The position numbers and the translations under genes were made by a program. Under the pieces are notes generated by a model. That model made no database searches, had not been told where the DNA came from, and saw nothing but the letters and a program-made list of their open reading frames with translations. From positions 62,001 to 126,000 of the forward strand of contig DDPF01000012.1 of NCBI GenBank assembly GCA_002342065.1: 64,000 bases of DNA, in the 5' to 3' direction. This document shows, one piece after another, positions 27,565 through 36,518 of the stretch. This stretch comes from Bacteroidetes bacterium UBA2475 (GTDB lineage Bacteria > Bacteroidota > Bacteroidia > B-17B0 > Aurantibacillaceae). The first letter of the stretch is position 1. Each line of letters starts with the position of its first letter.

Positions 27565-28146
27565 ATGGTAAATTTTATAAAGTCTAAAATTGAGGAATCT
27601 GTTAAACTTAAAACCTCTTTATTATCTAATACCGAAATTTTAAATTCGGTAAATTCTGTTGTTAACGATATAGTTAGCTCATATAAAAATGGCGGAAAGG
27701 TTTTGTGGTGCGGAAATGGCGGCAGTGCTGCAGACGCGCAACACCTTGCAGCCGAATTAAGTGGTAGATTTTATTACGACAGGCCACCTTTATTCTCAGA
27801 AGCTCTACATGTTAACACGAGCTATATAACAGCGGTAGCTAATGATTACAGTTACGATATTATTTATAGCCGTCTAGTTGAAGCCATGGGTAAAAAAGGA
27901 GATGTTTTAATTGGCCTTAGCACTAGCGGAAATAGCGGTAACGTTATAAAAGCATTAGAAAAAGCAAATGCCATGGGTATTACCACTGTTGCTTTTACAG
28001 GCGAAAGTGGTGGCAAGATAAAAGGTCTTAGTAAATATTTAATTAATATTCCAAGTTCAGATACACCGCGCATCCAGGAATGTCATATGTTGTTGGGCCA
28101 CACTATTTGCGAACTGGTTGAAATGAACTTGTTCCCGAAAAAATAA
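27565..28146 (+). CDS. gmhA: Phosphoheptose isomerase (SIS domain)
   Basis: This 193-residue cytoplasmic SIS-fold enzyme converts sedoheptulose 7-phosphate to D-glycero-D-manno-heptose 7-phosphate, the first step to activated heptose. The conserved CGNGGSAADAQHLAAEL lies near 50-66, IGLSTSGNSGNVIKAL (phosphosugar-binding Ser/Thr) near 112-127, and the C-terminal HMLLGHTICELVE with the metal or substrate-contacting His near 175-187. The length is typical. It heads a four-gene unit whose members are spaced by -29 to 3 bases and include the matching nucleotidyltransferase and phosphatase. A TAAATTTA box lies only 4 bases before the ATG, which would give a very short leader. Confidence 0.94.
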   Translation: MVNFIKSKIEESVKLKTSLLSNTEILNSVNSVVNDIVSSYKNGGKVLWCGNGGSAADAQHLAAELSGRFYYDRPPLFSEALHVNTSYITAVANDYSYDIIYSRLVEAMGKKGDVLIGLSTSGNSGNVIKALEKANAMGITTVAFTGESGGKIKGLSKYLINIPSSDTPRIQECHMLLGHTICELVEMNLFPKK

Positions 28147-28149
28147 ACA

Positions 28150-30144
28150 ATGCCGGTTCGTAAAATAATTTTTGTTCTGAGTTTTATTCTTGTTGCAACA
28201 GCAAGCATGCCTGCCCAAATTTCTGCAGGAAAAAGAGACAGCTTAAATAAAAAGATACGCAGCTCACACGATACTTTAAAAGTTCTTATCCTTTGCAAGT
28301 TATCACGCGCACTAGTTGGCAATAGTCCCGATAGTGCTTTGATACTGGCCGACAGTGCACTTAAAATAGCAAAACGAAATAAATATCAACATGGGCTTGC
28401 TCAATCTTATGCAAATATTGGGAGCGCTCAAAACACAATTGGTAAATATGATATTGCCATAAAAAATTTCATAAGTGCTGCAGAGCTTTTTGAAAAATTA
28501 AAGAACAGAACAGGACTTTCGAATGTGCTCAATTCAATAGGTAATGCCTACCTGGGTATAAAAAATAATGATAAAGCCTACGAGTACTATTTAAAAGCTT
28601 ATGACATTGCCAGCGAGCAACCTGTTAACGAGAACATGGTTGCAGTAACATCCTTTGGTATTGGCAGTATTTTAGTAGAACAAGGTAAAAGCGCAGAAGC
28701 GATCAGTTATTTTAAAAAGGCAGAAGCAAGTTTTAGAAAACAAAACATTTTAAACTATGCCGCCATGGCAGTTTCAATGATCGGCGAAACCTATTTTAAC
28801 GACTCTAATTATGTAGAGGCAGAGAAAAACTATCTACAGGTAATTCCCGTTTTCAGAGAAATGCATGACGATTACGGTCTGGCAACATCACTGGCAAATA
28901 TGGGCATGATCGAAATTCAAAAAAAGAATTATGCCAAAGCTTCTGATCTTTATAAAGAAGCATTAGCCATCAATTTTAAACGTAATGCATACGCCAACAT
29001 CTTAACTAATGCAAAAGCGTTGAGTGAATTAATGGAGCTGCAAAATAAGCCCGGCGATGCTCTAAAATATTACAAAACATACACGCAGTACAACGATTCG
29101 GTTTTAAATATAGAGCGCAACAAGGCTTTTTTAGATGCAGAATCAAAATACGAATCTGAGAAAAAAGAACAACAACTTAAACTAAGTAATTTAGAATTAG
29201 AAAAATCGCAACTGCAATCCTCTCAGCGCGGCAAGCTCGTATACATCTTCGCAGGTGCCATGCTTATCTTTATTGTTCTGTTATTCTTTGTTTACAAACA
29301 ATTCACCGAAAAGAAAAAAGCTAATGTTTTGCTAACAAATAAGAACGAAGAAATTGAAAAACAAAAATCCATCATCGAAGAAAAGAATAAAGATATTACT
29401 GATAGTATCAATTATTCAAAACACATTCAACAGGCCATCATTCCTTCTACGATAAAAGTAAAATCTACCCTAGCCGAATCGCTCATATTCTTTAAACCAA
29501 AAGATATTGTGAGTGGCGATTTTTATTTTGTTGAGCGCCTGAATAACTCCATATATATTGCTGCTATTGATTGTACAGGTCATGGTGTACCGGGCGCCAT
29601 GCTAAGCGTATTTGCCTACTCTAACATAAAGAATATTATTTCTACCGGTAATTACAGAACCAATCCTGCAGGTATTTTAACCGAGCTTTGTAAACAATTT
29701 AAATCCAATTTGCAATCGCATGCCATTAAAATAAATGACGGCGTGGATATGTCTATTTGCATTTTAAATGAAGAAACAAATAAGATCTATTATTCCGGCG
29801 CAAAAAATAACATGCTACACATTGGTAAAGATGGATTAAAAGAATATCGAGCCGACAGGTGGGGCGTAAGTGGCGCAAACGAAGAGAGCCAAACTGTTTT
29901 CACAAATCATGAGATCGATGCTAAAGTTGGCGAAAAATATTTTTTATTTACTGATGGTTTCCAGGATCAATTTGGTGGGCCGAAAGGAAAAAAATTCAAA
30001 TTAAAACAACTCGAAGAATTATTGTTGAGCACACACGATATGCCTTTTGAAGAACAATGTTATATGCTAAGCCAAACTTTTGTTAACTGGAAAGGAAGCT
30101 TAGAACAGATAGATGATGTAACCATAATAGGTTTTGGAATATAA
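28150..30144 (+). CDS. TPR membrane protein with SpoIIE-type PP2C phosphatase domain
   Basis: This 664-residue signalling protein starts with a signal peptide (MPVRKIIFVLSF..). About six tetratricopeptide repeats follow (about 40-340, e.g. SYANIGSAQNTIGKYDIAIK) and lie in the periplasm. A single membrane helix (about 358-378) and a coiled coil rich in Glu/Lys (about 380-420) come next. The cytoplasmic SpoIIE-like PP2C domain (about 425-664) has DIVSGDFYF and IDCTGHGVPGAM, whose Asp/Gly residues build the metal site, and a late LFTDGFQDQFGG. It probably dephosphorylates an anti-sigma-factor antagonist or another partner. It lies 3 bases after gmhA and overlaps hddC by one base, so it is inside the heptose operon. 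Partner and stimulus are unknown. Confidence 0.88.
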   Translation: MPVRKIIFVLSFILVATASMPAQISAGKRDSLNKKIRSSHDTLKVLILCKLSRALVGNSPDSALILADSALKIAKRNKYQHGLAQSYANIGSAQNTIGKYDIAIKNFISAAELFEKLKNRTGLSNVLNSIGNAYLGIKNNDKAYEYYLKAYDIASEQPVNENMVAVTSFGIGSILVEQGKSAEAISYFKKAEASFRKQNILNYAAMAVSMIGETYFNDSNYVEAEKNYLQVIPVFREMHDDYGLATSLANMGMIEIQKKNYAKASDLYKEALAINFKRNAYANILTNAKALSELMELQNKPGDALKYYKTYTQYNDSVLNIERNKAFLDAESKYESEKKEQQLKLSNLELEKSQLQSSQRGKLVYIFAGAMLIFIVLLFFVYKQFTEKKKANVLLTNKNEEIEKQKSIIEEKNKDITDSINYSKHIQQAIIPSTIKVKSTLAESLIFFKPKDIVSGDFYFVERLNNSIYIAAIDCTGHGVPGAMLSVFAYSNIKNIISTGNYRTNPAGILTELCKQFKSNLQSHAIKINDGVDMSICILNEETNKIYYSGAKNNMLHIGKDGLKEYRADRWGVSGANEESQTVFTNHEIDAKVGEKYFLFTDGFQDQFGGPKGKKFKLKQLEELLLSTHDMPFEEQCYMLSQTFVNWKGSLEQIDDVTIIGFGI

Positions 30145-30857
30145 TGATAGACACCGCCATCATATTAGCCGGAGGCTTTGGAACGCGTTTACAGACCGTA
30201 GTAAATGATCTGCCAAAACCTATGGCGCCGGTTAACGGACAACCTTTTTTAAATTATCAGTTAAATTACTTAAAACATTACGGCGTAAAAAAAATTATTT
30301 TGTCGGTTGGTTATTTATCCGAAAAAATTAAAACGCATTACGGTTCAACTTTTAACGGACTGGAAATTGATTATGTTGTAGAGGAAAGCCCTTTGGGCAC
30401 TGGCGGCGGCATTCGCCTAGCTTTAGAAAAATGTAAAGCTGATCTTGCTTTTGTTTTAAATGGCGATTCTTTTTTTGATGTGGACCTTGAAAAATTTTAC
30501 AGTAACCATTGTAAACAAAACGCACAGGTTTCTTTAGCTCTAAGAAAAGTAAAGGATGCTGGGCGTTACGGCACGATCGAAAAAAATGAAGAGAACAAAA
30601 TAATTTCTTTTAAGGAGAAATCAGTTGACGCAAAAGAAGGAATTATTAATGGTGGCGTTTATATTATTGATAAAAAAATATATTTAAACTCCACTCCTGG
30701 TAATTCAAACTTCTCTATTGAAAAAGACTTTTTTGAAAAACAATTAAATACCCTTAAAATTTACGGATTTGAATTTGAAGGTTATTTTATAGATATTGGT
30801 ATACCCGAAGATTACACTAAAGCGCAGCATGACCTTAAAGGATCTAAATATAAATAA
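30144..30857 (+). CDS. hddC: Heptose-1-phosphate nucleotidyltransferase (HddC-like)
   Basis: This 237-residue nucleotidyltransferase has the sugar-phosphate guanylyl/thymidylyltransferase fold. The GGFGTRL signature lies near residues 11-17, LPKPMAPV near 24-31, and the metal-binding LNGDSFFDVD near 107-116. With gmhA and gmhB on either side, the best reading is D-glycero-D-manno-heptose 1-phosphate guanylyltransferase, making GDP-heptose for surface polysaccharide. No heptose 7-phosphate kinase (HddA) or HldE is visible, so that step must be encoded elsewhere. The start codon overlaps the preceding stop by one base, and its own 3' end overlaps gmhB by 29 bases. Substrate choice (GDP or ADP form) is inferred. 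Confidence 0.82.
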   Translation: MIDTAIILAGGFGTRLQTVVNDLPKPMAPVNGQPFLNYQLNYLKHYGVKKIILSVGYLSEKIKTHYGSTFNGLEIDYVVEESPLGTGGGIRLALEKCKADLAFVLNGDSFFDVDLEKFYSNHCKQNAQVSLALRKVKDAGRYGTIEKNEENKIISFKEKSVDAKEGIINGGVYIIDKKIYLNSTPGNSNFSIEKDFFEKQLNTLKIYGFEFEGYFIDIGIPEDYTKAQHDLKGSKYK

Positions 30858-31371
30858 AGACTGGACCTTGTTCTTAGACAGGGATGGCGTTATCAATAAA
30901 AAATTAGATAACGACTATGTAAAGCATTGGGTAGAATTTGAATTCATAGACGGTGTTTTTGATGCCTTAAAAAAACTGGATACTATTTTTGGAAGAATTG
31001 TTGTGGTTACCAACCAACAAGGTATTGGTAAACATTTATATAGAGTTGAAGATCTTGAGCTCATTCATAAGAACATGATCTACGAAATAAATTATTTAGG
31101 AGGAAGAATTGATAAAGTTTATTTCTCTCCTTATTTAGATTCTGAAAATCATCCCACCCGCAAACCGAATATTGGCATGGCTCTGCAGGCACAAAAAGAT
31201 TTCCCTGAAATTGACTTTAGCAAAAGTATTATTGCCGGCGATAGCCTAAGCGATATGGAATTTGGAAAAAAAGCAGGCATGAAAACCATTTTTATCTCAG
31301 AAGAAAAAAAGAAAGATGATAGAATTGATCTGCACTTTAGATCGTTAATTGAGTTTGCGCATAGCTTATAA
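30829..31371 (+). CDS. gmhB: D-glycero-D-manno-heptose 1,7-bisphosphate phosphatase (HAD family)
   Basis: This 180-residue HAD-superfamily enzyme removes the C7 phosphate of heptose bisphosphate. The nucleophile motif FLDRDGVIN lies near residues 11-19, VVTNQQGIGK near 52-61, and the metal motif AGDSLSDMEFG near 139-149. A frame opens earlier at 30796, but MTLKDLN at 30829 keeps the usual short N-terminus before the DxD motif. The gene overlaps hddC by 29 bases in another frame, so the two are likely translationally coupled. The family often has a Cys-rich zinc loop after motif II; here that loop lacks the four Cys (SPYLDSENHPTRKP), as in zinc-free members. Confidence 0.87.
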   Translation: MTLKDLNINKDWTLFLDRDGVINKKLDNDYVKHWVEFEFIDGVFDALKKLDTIFGRIVVVTNQQGIGKHLYRVEDLELIHKNMIYEINYLGGRIDKVYFSPYLDSENHPTRKPNIGMALQAQKDFPEIDFSKSIIAGDSLSDMEFGKKAGMKTIFISEEKKKDDRIDLHFRSLIEFAHSL

Positions 31372-31426
31372 TAGGCATATTTTATGTTAATATGAACATT
31401 GGCATGATAATTGTAAAAATTATAAC

Positions 31427-32824
31427 ATGAAAAAACTTACTATATTTTTAATTTTCCTTTTTATATTTCAAAAAAATTTCGCGCAAAGCAATCTTTGCTT
31501 TACACCAGTTCAAGTTACTCCCTTTATGGCAAACTCTTTGGTATTTTCTTTTGCCAAAGCCGACTTTAATAGTGATGGCGTTCAAGATGTTTGCTGTGAA
31601 TCTTATTTTGGAGTTTCATTATTGTTATCCAACGGCACTGGAAGTTTTTCAGCAATGACTACATTTAGTTTAGGTCAAATTATCAGTACTGTCCTAACAG
31701 ATGATTTTAATAGTGACGGAAAAGCTGATATTGCAGCTTTTAATCCAAATTCTAACAAAGTATTTATAATCTTGGGAACCGGCACGGGCACAGTACAATC
31801 AATAATTACATTCTCCACTCCAACAAGCCCTAAAGCAATAACTTCGGGTGATTTTAATATTGACGGGAAAAAGGATCTGGCGATTGCCAATCATACAGCA
31901 AATAGTGTGTCTATATATTTTGGAAATGGAACTGGCAATTTTACTTTTTCAAATAGTTATGCCGTTGGCACAGATCCGTCTGTAATTGTTGCAGGAGACT
32001 TTAATAACAATGGTTTTATAGACTTGTTTGTTTTATCAAATGGTTCTACACAAATATTAAAAGGAAATGGTACCGGTCTATTTACAGTAACAAACTACGG
32101 TAGTATACCAGCTAACATATTGATAATATCAGATATTAACGCTGATGGGAAATTAGATTTAGTATACACAAATACATATGGTCCAAGTATTTATGTTATG
32201 ACTGGTAATAGCAATTATACATTTAATTCCGTTGTTTCACATTCATTAAACACCGGTTATACGACCTGTGGCGGATTATACGCTGAAGATTTTAATAATG
32301 ACTCAAAAGTAGATATTGTTTGTTCCTCTGCGCGTATAAGTTCATTCTCTTTTCCAAGCAATATTGAATTTTTGGCTGGTCAAGGGTCAGGGGTATTTTC
32401 TGCTCCAATGAGTTTTTCTATTTCTTCAGATGCATTTTATGCTCCTTCAGGTTTTATTCCTATAGATATTAATAACGACAATAAGTTAGATGTAGTAGGA
32501 CATACTGATAACAATCCTGGTTTTAAAATTTTATACAATTGTAATGCCGTTGGTATTAAAGAATATTACAAAGATTCGGATAATACTATTGTATACCCAA
32601 ACCCTGCAAACGATAAACTAAATATTATCTTTACCTCAGCCGAAAAAGAAATTACCAAAGCTCAAATAATAAACAGTGTTGGACAAGTTGTAAAAGAAGT
32701 TGATCTGAATAATAACAAGCAAATTAATACTGAAGATCTGCCAAATGGTGTTTATCTTTTGTCACTTCGAGCGCAGGAGAGAAGCGTAAAGCAAATTAGT
32801 AAACGTTTCGTAATTGCGCGATAG
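31427..32824 (+). CDS. FG-GAP/VCBS repeat protein with type A T9SS C-terminal domain
   Basis: This 465-residue secreted protein has a signal peptide (MKKLTIFLIFLFIFQKNFAQ). About six FG-GAP/VCBS repeats follow with calcium-binding DFNSDG- or DINNDN-like loops (e.g. DFNSDGVQD, DFNIDGKKD, DINADGKLD), and would form a beta-propeller. The last ~75 residues (IVYPNPANDKLNI ... NGVYLLSL ... FVIAR) make a type A T9SS sorting domain. The protein is predicted to be exported and attached at the surface; the propeller suggests binding of protein or polysaccharide. The final CTD strand is separated by a stretch (LRAQERSVKQISKR) whose DNA is a variant of a dispersed palindrome at 26563. The CTD ends exactly at the stop, so the protein is complete. 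Confidence 0.85.
   Translation: MKKLTIFLIFLFIFQKNFAQSNLCFTPVQVTPFMANSLVFSFAKADFNSDGVQDVCCESYFGVSLLLSNGTGSFSAMTTFSLGQIISTVLTDDFNSDGKADIAAFNPNSNKVFIILGTGTGTVQSIITFSTPTSPKAITSGDFNIDGKKDLAIANHTANSVSIYFGNGTGNFTFSNSYAVGTDPSVIVAGDFNNNGFIDLFVLSNGSTQILKGNGTGLFTVTNYGSIPANILIISDINADGKLDLVYTNTYGPSIYVMTGNSNYTFNSVVSHSLNTGYTTCGGLYAEDFNNDSKVDIVCSSARISSFSFPSNIEFLAGQGSGVFSAPMSFSISSDAFYAPSGFIPIDINNDNKLDVVGHTDNNPGFKILYNCNAVGIKEYYKDSDNTIVYPNPANDKLNIIFTSAEKEITKAQIINSVGQVVKEVDLNNNKQINTEDLPNGVYLLSLRAQERSVKQISKRFVIAR
32761..32785. repeat. Dispersed TTCGAGCG-type palindrome copy inside a coding region
   Basis: The DNA here begins GTCACTTCGAGCGCAGGAGA and is a variant of the repeat at 26563-26586 (GTCAGTTCGAGCGAAGTCGA). 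It lies in frame within the T9SS CTD of the FG-GAP protein, between the LLSL strand and the last strand. The likeness is about 18 of 24 bases by eye. Confidence 0.5.
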
Positions 32825-32828
32825 CAAA

Positions 32829-32956
32829 CACTTGTCTCCCTCTGGAGGTAGTGTCCGAAGGACGAGGGAGGATTTTGCAGTTGGACAAAATGAGGTTCAG
32901 GAAATTATTTGTCCTCCTCCGCCCTCCGGGCACCTCCTCCAAAGGAGGATACTGTG
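32829..32956. repeat. Long imperfect inverted repeat between two genes
   Basis: The left arm (from 32829, with CTCCCTCTGGAGGTAGTGTC) and the right arm (to 32956, with CCTCCTCCAAAGGAGGATAC) are related in opposite orientation over about 45 bases each. Each arm also has its own small hairpin (CCTCTGGAGG, CCTCCTCCAAAGGAGG, GCCCTCCGGGC). The GC content is far above the surroundings. It lies after the FG-GAP gene stop and before the GT2 promoter. It resembles a nested dispersed repeat or mobile miniature element and may also act as a terminator. Confidence 0.6.
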
Positions 32957-32978
32957 TGATTATCTGCGTGCTATAATT

Positions 32979-32986
32979 TAAATTTG
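32979..32986 (+). promoter_or_regulatory. Candidate -7 box for the GT2 gene
   Basis: TAAATTTG matches TAnnTTTG exactly, 28 bases before the TTG start of the glycosyltransferase gene and just after the long inverted repeat. No good TTTG is seen 19-23 bases upstream. Confidence 0.45.
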
Positions 32987-33014
32987 CTATTTTTACAGCT
33001 ACGATCAAAGGCTT

Positions 33015-33758
33015 TTGAAAATTTCCATCATAACCATTACTTACAATTCTGCTGCTACCATCGAGCAGACGATCAAGTCTGTGCTAGAGCAAAGTTATTC
33101 AAACATTGAATACATTATTGTAGATGGCGGATCAACAGATAATACGTTGCAGATCATTGAAAAATATAGAAATAAAATTGCAAAATTTACTTCAGGAAAA
33201 GATAATGGCTTGTATGATGCATTGAACAAGGGCATTGACTTAGCTACAGGAGATGTAATAGGCATTTTACATTCTGACGATTTTTATATTGATAAAACCG
33301 TGATTGATAAATATGCAGCAACATTTATAAAAAATCATTCAGATGCTGTTTATAGCGATCTTTTTTATGTTGACAAAGAAGATACCAATAAAATAATTCG
33401 CAAATGGAAAAGTGGCAACCATAAACCAAATTCTTTTATACAAGGTTGGATGCCACCCCACCCTACTTTTTTTGTGAAGCGCGAGATCTATCAAAAATTC
33501 GGGAAATTTAATTTAGAATTTAAACATTCTGCCGATTACGAATTAATGCTGCGCTTTATTCATAAGCATAAAATACGCATCAATTACCTGCACGAATTCA
33601 CTATTAAAATGCGCGTTGGCGGCCAAAGTAATGTTTCTGTTCAAAACCGTATGAATGCCAATATTGAAGACCGAAAAGCCTGGAAGATCAATGGCCTAAA
33701 GCCCCGGTTCTATACTTCGTACCTAAAACCCCTTCGTAAAATACTGCAATTCCTTTAA
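33015..33758 (+). CDS. Glycosyltransferase family 2
   Basis: This 247-residue GT-A fold glycosyltransferase without membrane helices is likely peripheral in the cytoplasm. The N-terminal strand ISIITITYNSA precedes the nucleotide-binding EYIIVDGGSTDNT near 34-46. The metal-binding ILHSDDFY (DxD-like SDD) lies near 85-92, and the acceptor region HSADYELMLRF near 177-187 is typical of WcaA/WbbD-like enzymes. The start is TTG at 33015, which gives the standard MKISIITITYN N-terminus; no ATG is available nearby. It probably works on surface polysaccharide or glycoprotein glycan. The nearby heptose genes make a shared pathway possible but unproven. Confidence 0.85.
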   Translation: MKISIITITYNSAATIEQTIKSVLEQSYSNIEYIIVDGGSTDNTLQIIEKYRNKIAKFTSGKDNGLYDALNKGIDLATGDVIGILHSDDFYIDKTVIDKYAATFIKNHSDAVYSDLFYVDKEDTNKIIRKWKSGNHKPNSFIQGWMPPHPTFFVKREIYQKFGKFNLEFKHSADYELMLRFIHKHKIRINYLHEFTIKMRVGGQSNVSVQNRMNANIEDRKAWKINGLKPRFYTSYLKPLRKILQFL

Positions 33759-33833
33759 ATTTGCTGTCTAAAACAGGGCGTTTGTATTATAAATTAAATT
33801 TTATATATTAGTATAATCTTAAAATTTAATTAA

Positions 33834-36497
33834 ATGAAAAAAATATACTCTGTAATTGCAGTACTGGTTATTTTACTATCTAATAGTTCTCATAGCCAAT
33901 GTTCTCTTTACCCCGTTTCTTTATCTTCAAAAGTTAACAACAGCTCTTTAATTATTGAAGGAAAAGTAATTTCGCAAACCTCTTTTTGGAATGCTGATAG
34001 AAATTATATCTACACTTCTAATTTAGTAAGTGTAACCCAGGTCTTTAAAGGAGCTGTTTACACTTCTAATATAGAGATCATTACCGATGGCGGGCAAGTT
34101 GATCTTGATAGGCAGGTAGTTGATCCTTCATTACAATTAAATTTAAATGATGAAGGTATTTTTACTTTAATGAATTTTAATCAACCGGCGCAATATGGTA
34201 AGCCTGTGTTTCAGGTTTACTCAGATCAACAAGGTTTTTATAAATTTAACCTTGAAGAAAATACGGCAACTGTTCCATTTAAAAATTATACTGATATAAA
34301 TAATGTTTACCAGGAATTTGAAATGCTTTTAGGAATTGATATTCCAGCGCATACAAATTCAAACGCAAACAAATTTTCTTCTTCAAGTTCTGTTGCCGCA
34401 ATAGGTTCTATTTCTCCAACAATTATAACTGCAGGAACAAATAGTATACTAACAATTACCGGAACAGGTTTTGGCGCAACGCAAGGCGCATCAATTGTTG
34501 AATTCAGAAATGCCGATGATGGAGGCGCAACCTTTATTCAACCACATTCGTCACAATATGTTTCCTGGAGCGGTACACAAATACAAGTAATTGTACCAAC
34601 GCGTTCATCTACTTTAACAGGCAATGGCACTGCGGGTACGGGTCAGGTAAGAGTTACTGTAGGCACGTCAACTTTAAGTGCGCAAACACTAACCGTTAAT
34701 TATGGAGAATTAAATGTGCTTGTTACAAATACACTCGCTGCCCAACAAGTTTTCAATACACGTCACGTTGACCTCAATAATATGAATGGAATTAATTGGC
34801 AAATGTTTACCGGCTTTGATTCCAACACTGCAGCAAAAACGGCATTCTTAACAGCGTTTCAAACATGGCGATGCAACACGTATATTAATTGGTTAATTGG
34901 TCCACCTGTTGCCACAAATACAATTGCCTTTGACGGTGTTAACGTTATTCGTTTTGATATTGGCAGTGAACTACCTGGTGGTGTTTTAGGTCGTTGTACA
35001 AGTTATTTCAGCGCTTGCAGTTTAGGCCCTAATATTTTTGTTTATGTTTCTGAACTGGATATTTGTTTTGACAATGCTACCACCTGGAATTTTGGTCCTG
35101 CATTAGCCACCGGTGGTCAATTTGATTTTGAATCAGTTGCAGTGCACGAATTAGGACATGGTCACCAACTTTCTCACGTTATTAATACAAATGATGTGAT
35201 GCATTTTTCTATTGGCCCTGCACAAAACAAACGCACATTAATAGCAGCAGATATTGCGGCCGGTAACGATGTAATGAGCCGTAACACATCGGCTGGTATT
35301 TGTGGTAAAGGAAATATTGTACCAATAACAGCAACTCTTTGTTCAGTTGGCTCTCCAACTTCCGCATTTAATTTAACAACTCCTGTTTGTGTCGGACAAA
35401 ATGTTTCATTAAACAGTAGCGCAACCGGTGGCGCAACTAATTTTACATGGACAATGACAGGCGGTTCACCGGCAACATCTACTTTACAAAATACTACAAC
35501 AAGTTACGCGGCACCTGGAATTTATTCTGTTACATTGTTTGCATTAAACGGTATTGGTTCATCTTCATTAACAAAAACAATTTCAGTACTTGCCATACCT
35601 AATGTAGCAGTTTCATCTTCCAGTATTTGTTCGGGCAATACCGGAACTTTATCTGCAACCGGTGCATCAAGTTACACCTGGAACCCCGGAGGTTTAACGG
35701 GTGCAACGCAAACCTTTGCAATTGTAAATACACAAGTGTTTACTGTTATTGGAAGTAACGGCACCTGTTCCAACAATTCAACAGGAACATTAAGTGTAAC
35801 TGCAACACCAACAGTTTCAGTTCCTAATGCAACAATTTGTTCAGGAGCTTCTACTAATTTAACCGCAACCGGCGCAACTAATTACACTTGGAATCCCGGA
35901 GCATTAACAGGTCCATCGCAAATCTATAGTCCTGCCGCTACTAGTTTTTATACTGTAACAGGTGCTAACAGTAATTGTCTTAATACAAAAACATTTACTA
36001 TAACCGTTAATTCAAATCCAACTGTTTCGACGGTTGCATCATCAACATTAATTTGTACAGGGCAAACAACTACATTAACAACAAGCGGCGCTACCAATTT
36101 TACTACTAACCCAGGTGCTATCGTTGGAAGCAATGTTGCAGTTAGTCCAACAGCAAATACAACTTATACAGTTACAGGCGCAACAAATAATTGCACCGGT
36201 ACATCTATAGTAACGGTTTCAGTTTCTCTTTGTACCGGCATGAATAAAAATTCAGGTGCATCTGATCTTAAAGTATATCCTAACCCAACACAAGGACCGG
36301 TAACTTTAAATTTTGGAGAAGCCTTCAATGGGCAAGTAACAGTATTTAATGCCTTAGGTCAATTATTAATTACACAAAAAATTACTGATTCTGAAAAACT
36401 GAATCTTGATCTTTCTATTTATCCTAAAGGTGTTTATCTGATCAAACTTTCGCCTATTTCCGGAAAAGGAAATTACATAAGGATTGTTAAGGATTAA
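33834..36497 (+). CDS. Secreted metzincin-like protease with IPT/TIG and PKD domains and T9SS CTD
   Basis: This 887-residue protein has a signal peptide (ending SHSQ) and a beta-rich N-terminal region. An IPT/TIG Ig-like domain follows (about 195-290: ISPTIITAGTNSILTITGTGF). A zinc-protease domain (about 300-490) carries HELGHGHQLSH near 437-447, a HExxHxxxxxH site with the Met-turn-like NDVMHF soon after. PKD or Ig-like repeats with SASGA/SNPTV patterns (about 505-800) precede a type A T9SS CTD (VYPNPTQGPV ... YIRIVKD). It is predicted to be an exported surface or secreted protease. The third zinc ligand pattern is metzincin-like, although Gly at the eighth position is replaced by Gln. It is transcribed alone. 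Confidence 0.83.
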   Translation: MKKIYSVIAVLVILLSNSSHSQCSLYPVSLSSKVNNSSLIIEGKVISQTSFWNADRNYIYTSNLVSVTQVFKGAVYTSNIEIITDGGQVDLDRQVVDPSLQLNLNDEGIFTLMNFNQPAQYGKPVFQVYSDQQGFYKFNLEENTATVPFKNYTDINNVYQEFEMLLGIDIPAHTNSNANKFSSSSSVAAIGSISPTIITAGTNSILTITGTGFGATQGASIVEFRNADDGGATFIQPHSSQYVSWSGTQIQVIVPTRSSTLTGNGTAGTGQVRVTVGTSTLSAQTLTVNYGELNVLVTNTLAAQQVFNTRHVDLNNMNGINWQMFTGFDSNTAAKTAFLTAFQTWRCNTYINWLIGPPVATNTIAFDGVNVIRFDIGSELPGGVLGRCTSYFSACSLGPNIFVYVSELDICFDNATTWNFGPALATGGQFDFESVAVHELGHGHQLSHVINTNDVMHFSIGPAQNKRTLIAADIAAGNDVMSRNTSAGICGKGNIVPITATLCSVGSPTSAFNLTTPVCVGQNVSLNSSATGGATNFTWTMTGGSPATSTLQNTTTSYAAPGIYSVTLFALNGIGSSSLTKTISVLAIPNVAVSSSSICSGNTGTLSATGASSYTWNPGGLTGATQTFAIVNTQVFTVIGSNGTCSNNSTGTLSVTATPTVSVPNATICSGASTNLTATGATNYTWNPGALTGPSQIYSPAATSFYTVTGANSNCLNTKTFTITVNSNPTVSTVASSTLICTGQTTTLTTSGATNFTTNPGAIVGSNVAVSPTANTTYTVTGATNNCTGTSIVTVSVSLCTGMNKNSGASDLKVYPNPTQGPVTLNFGEAFNGQVTVFNALGQLLITQKITDSEKLNLDLSIYPKGVYLIKLSPISGKGNYIRIVKD

Positions 36498-36518
36498 TAG
36501 TAGACCCTCAAAAAAAAT

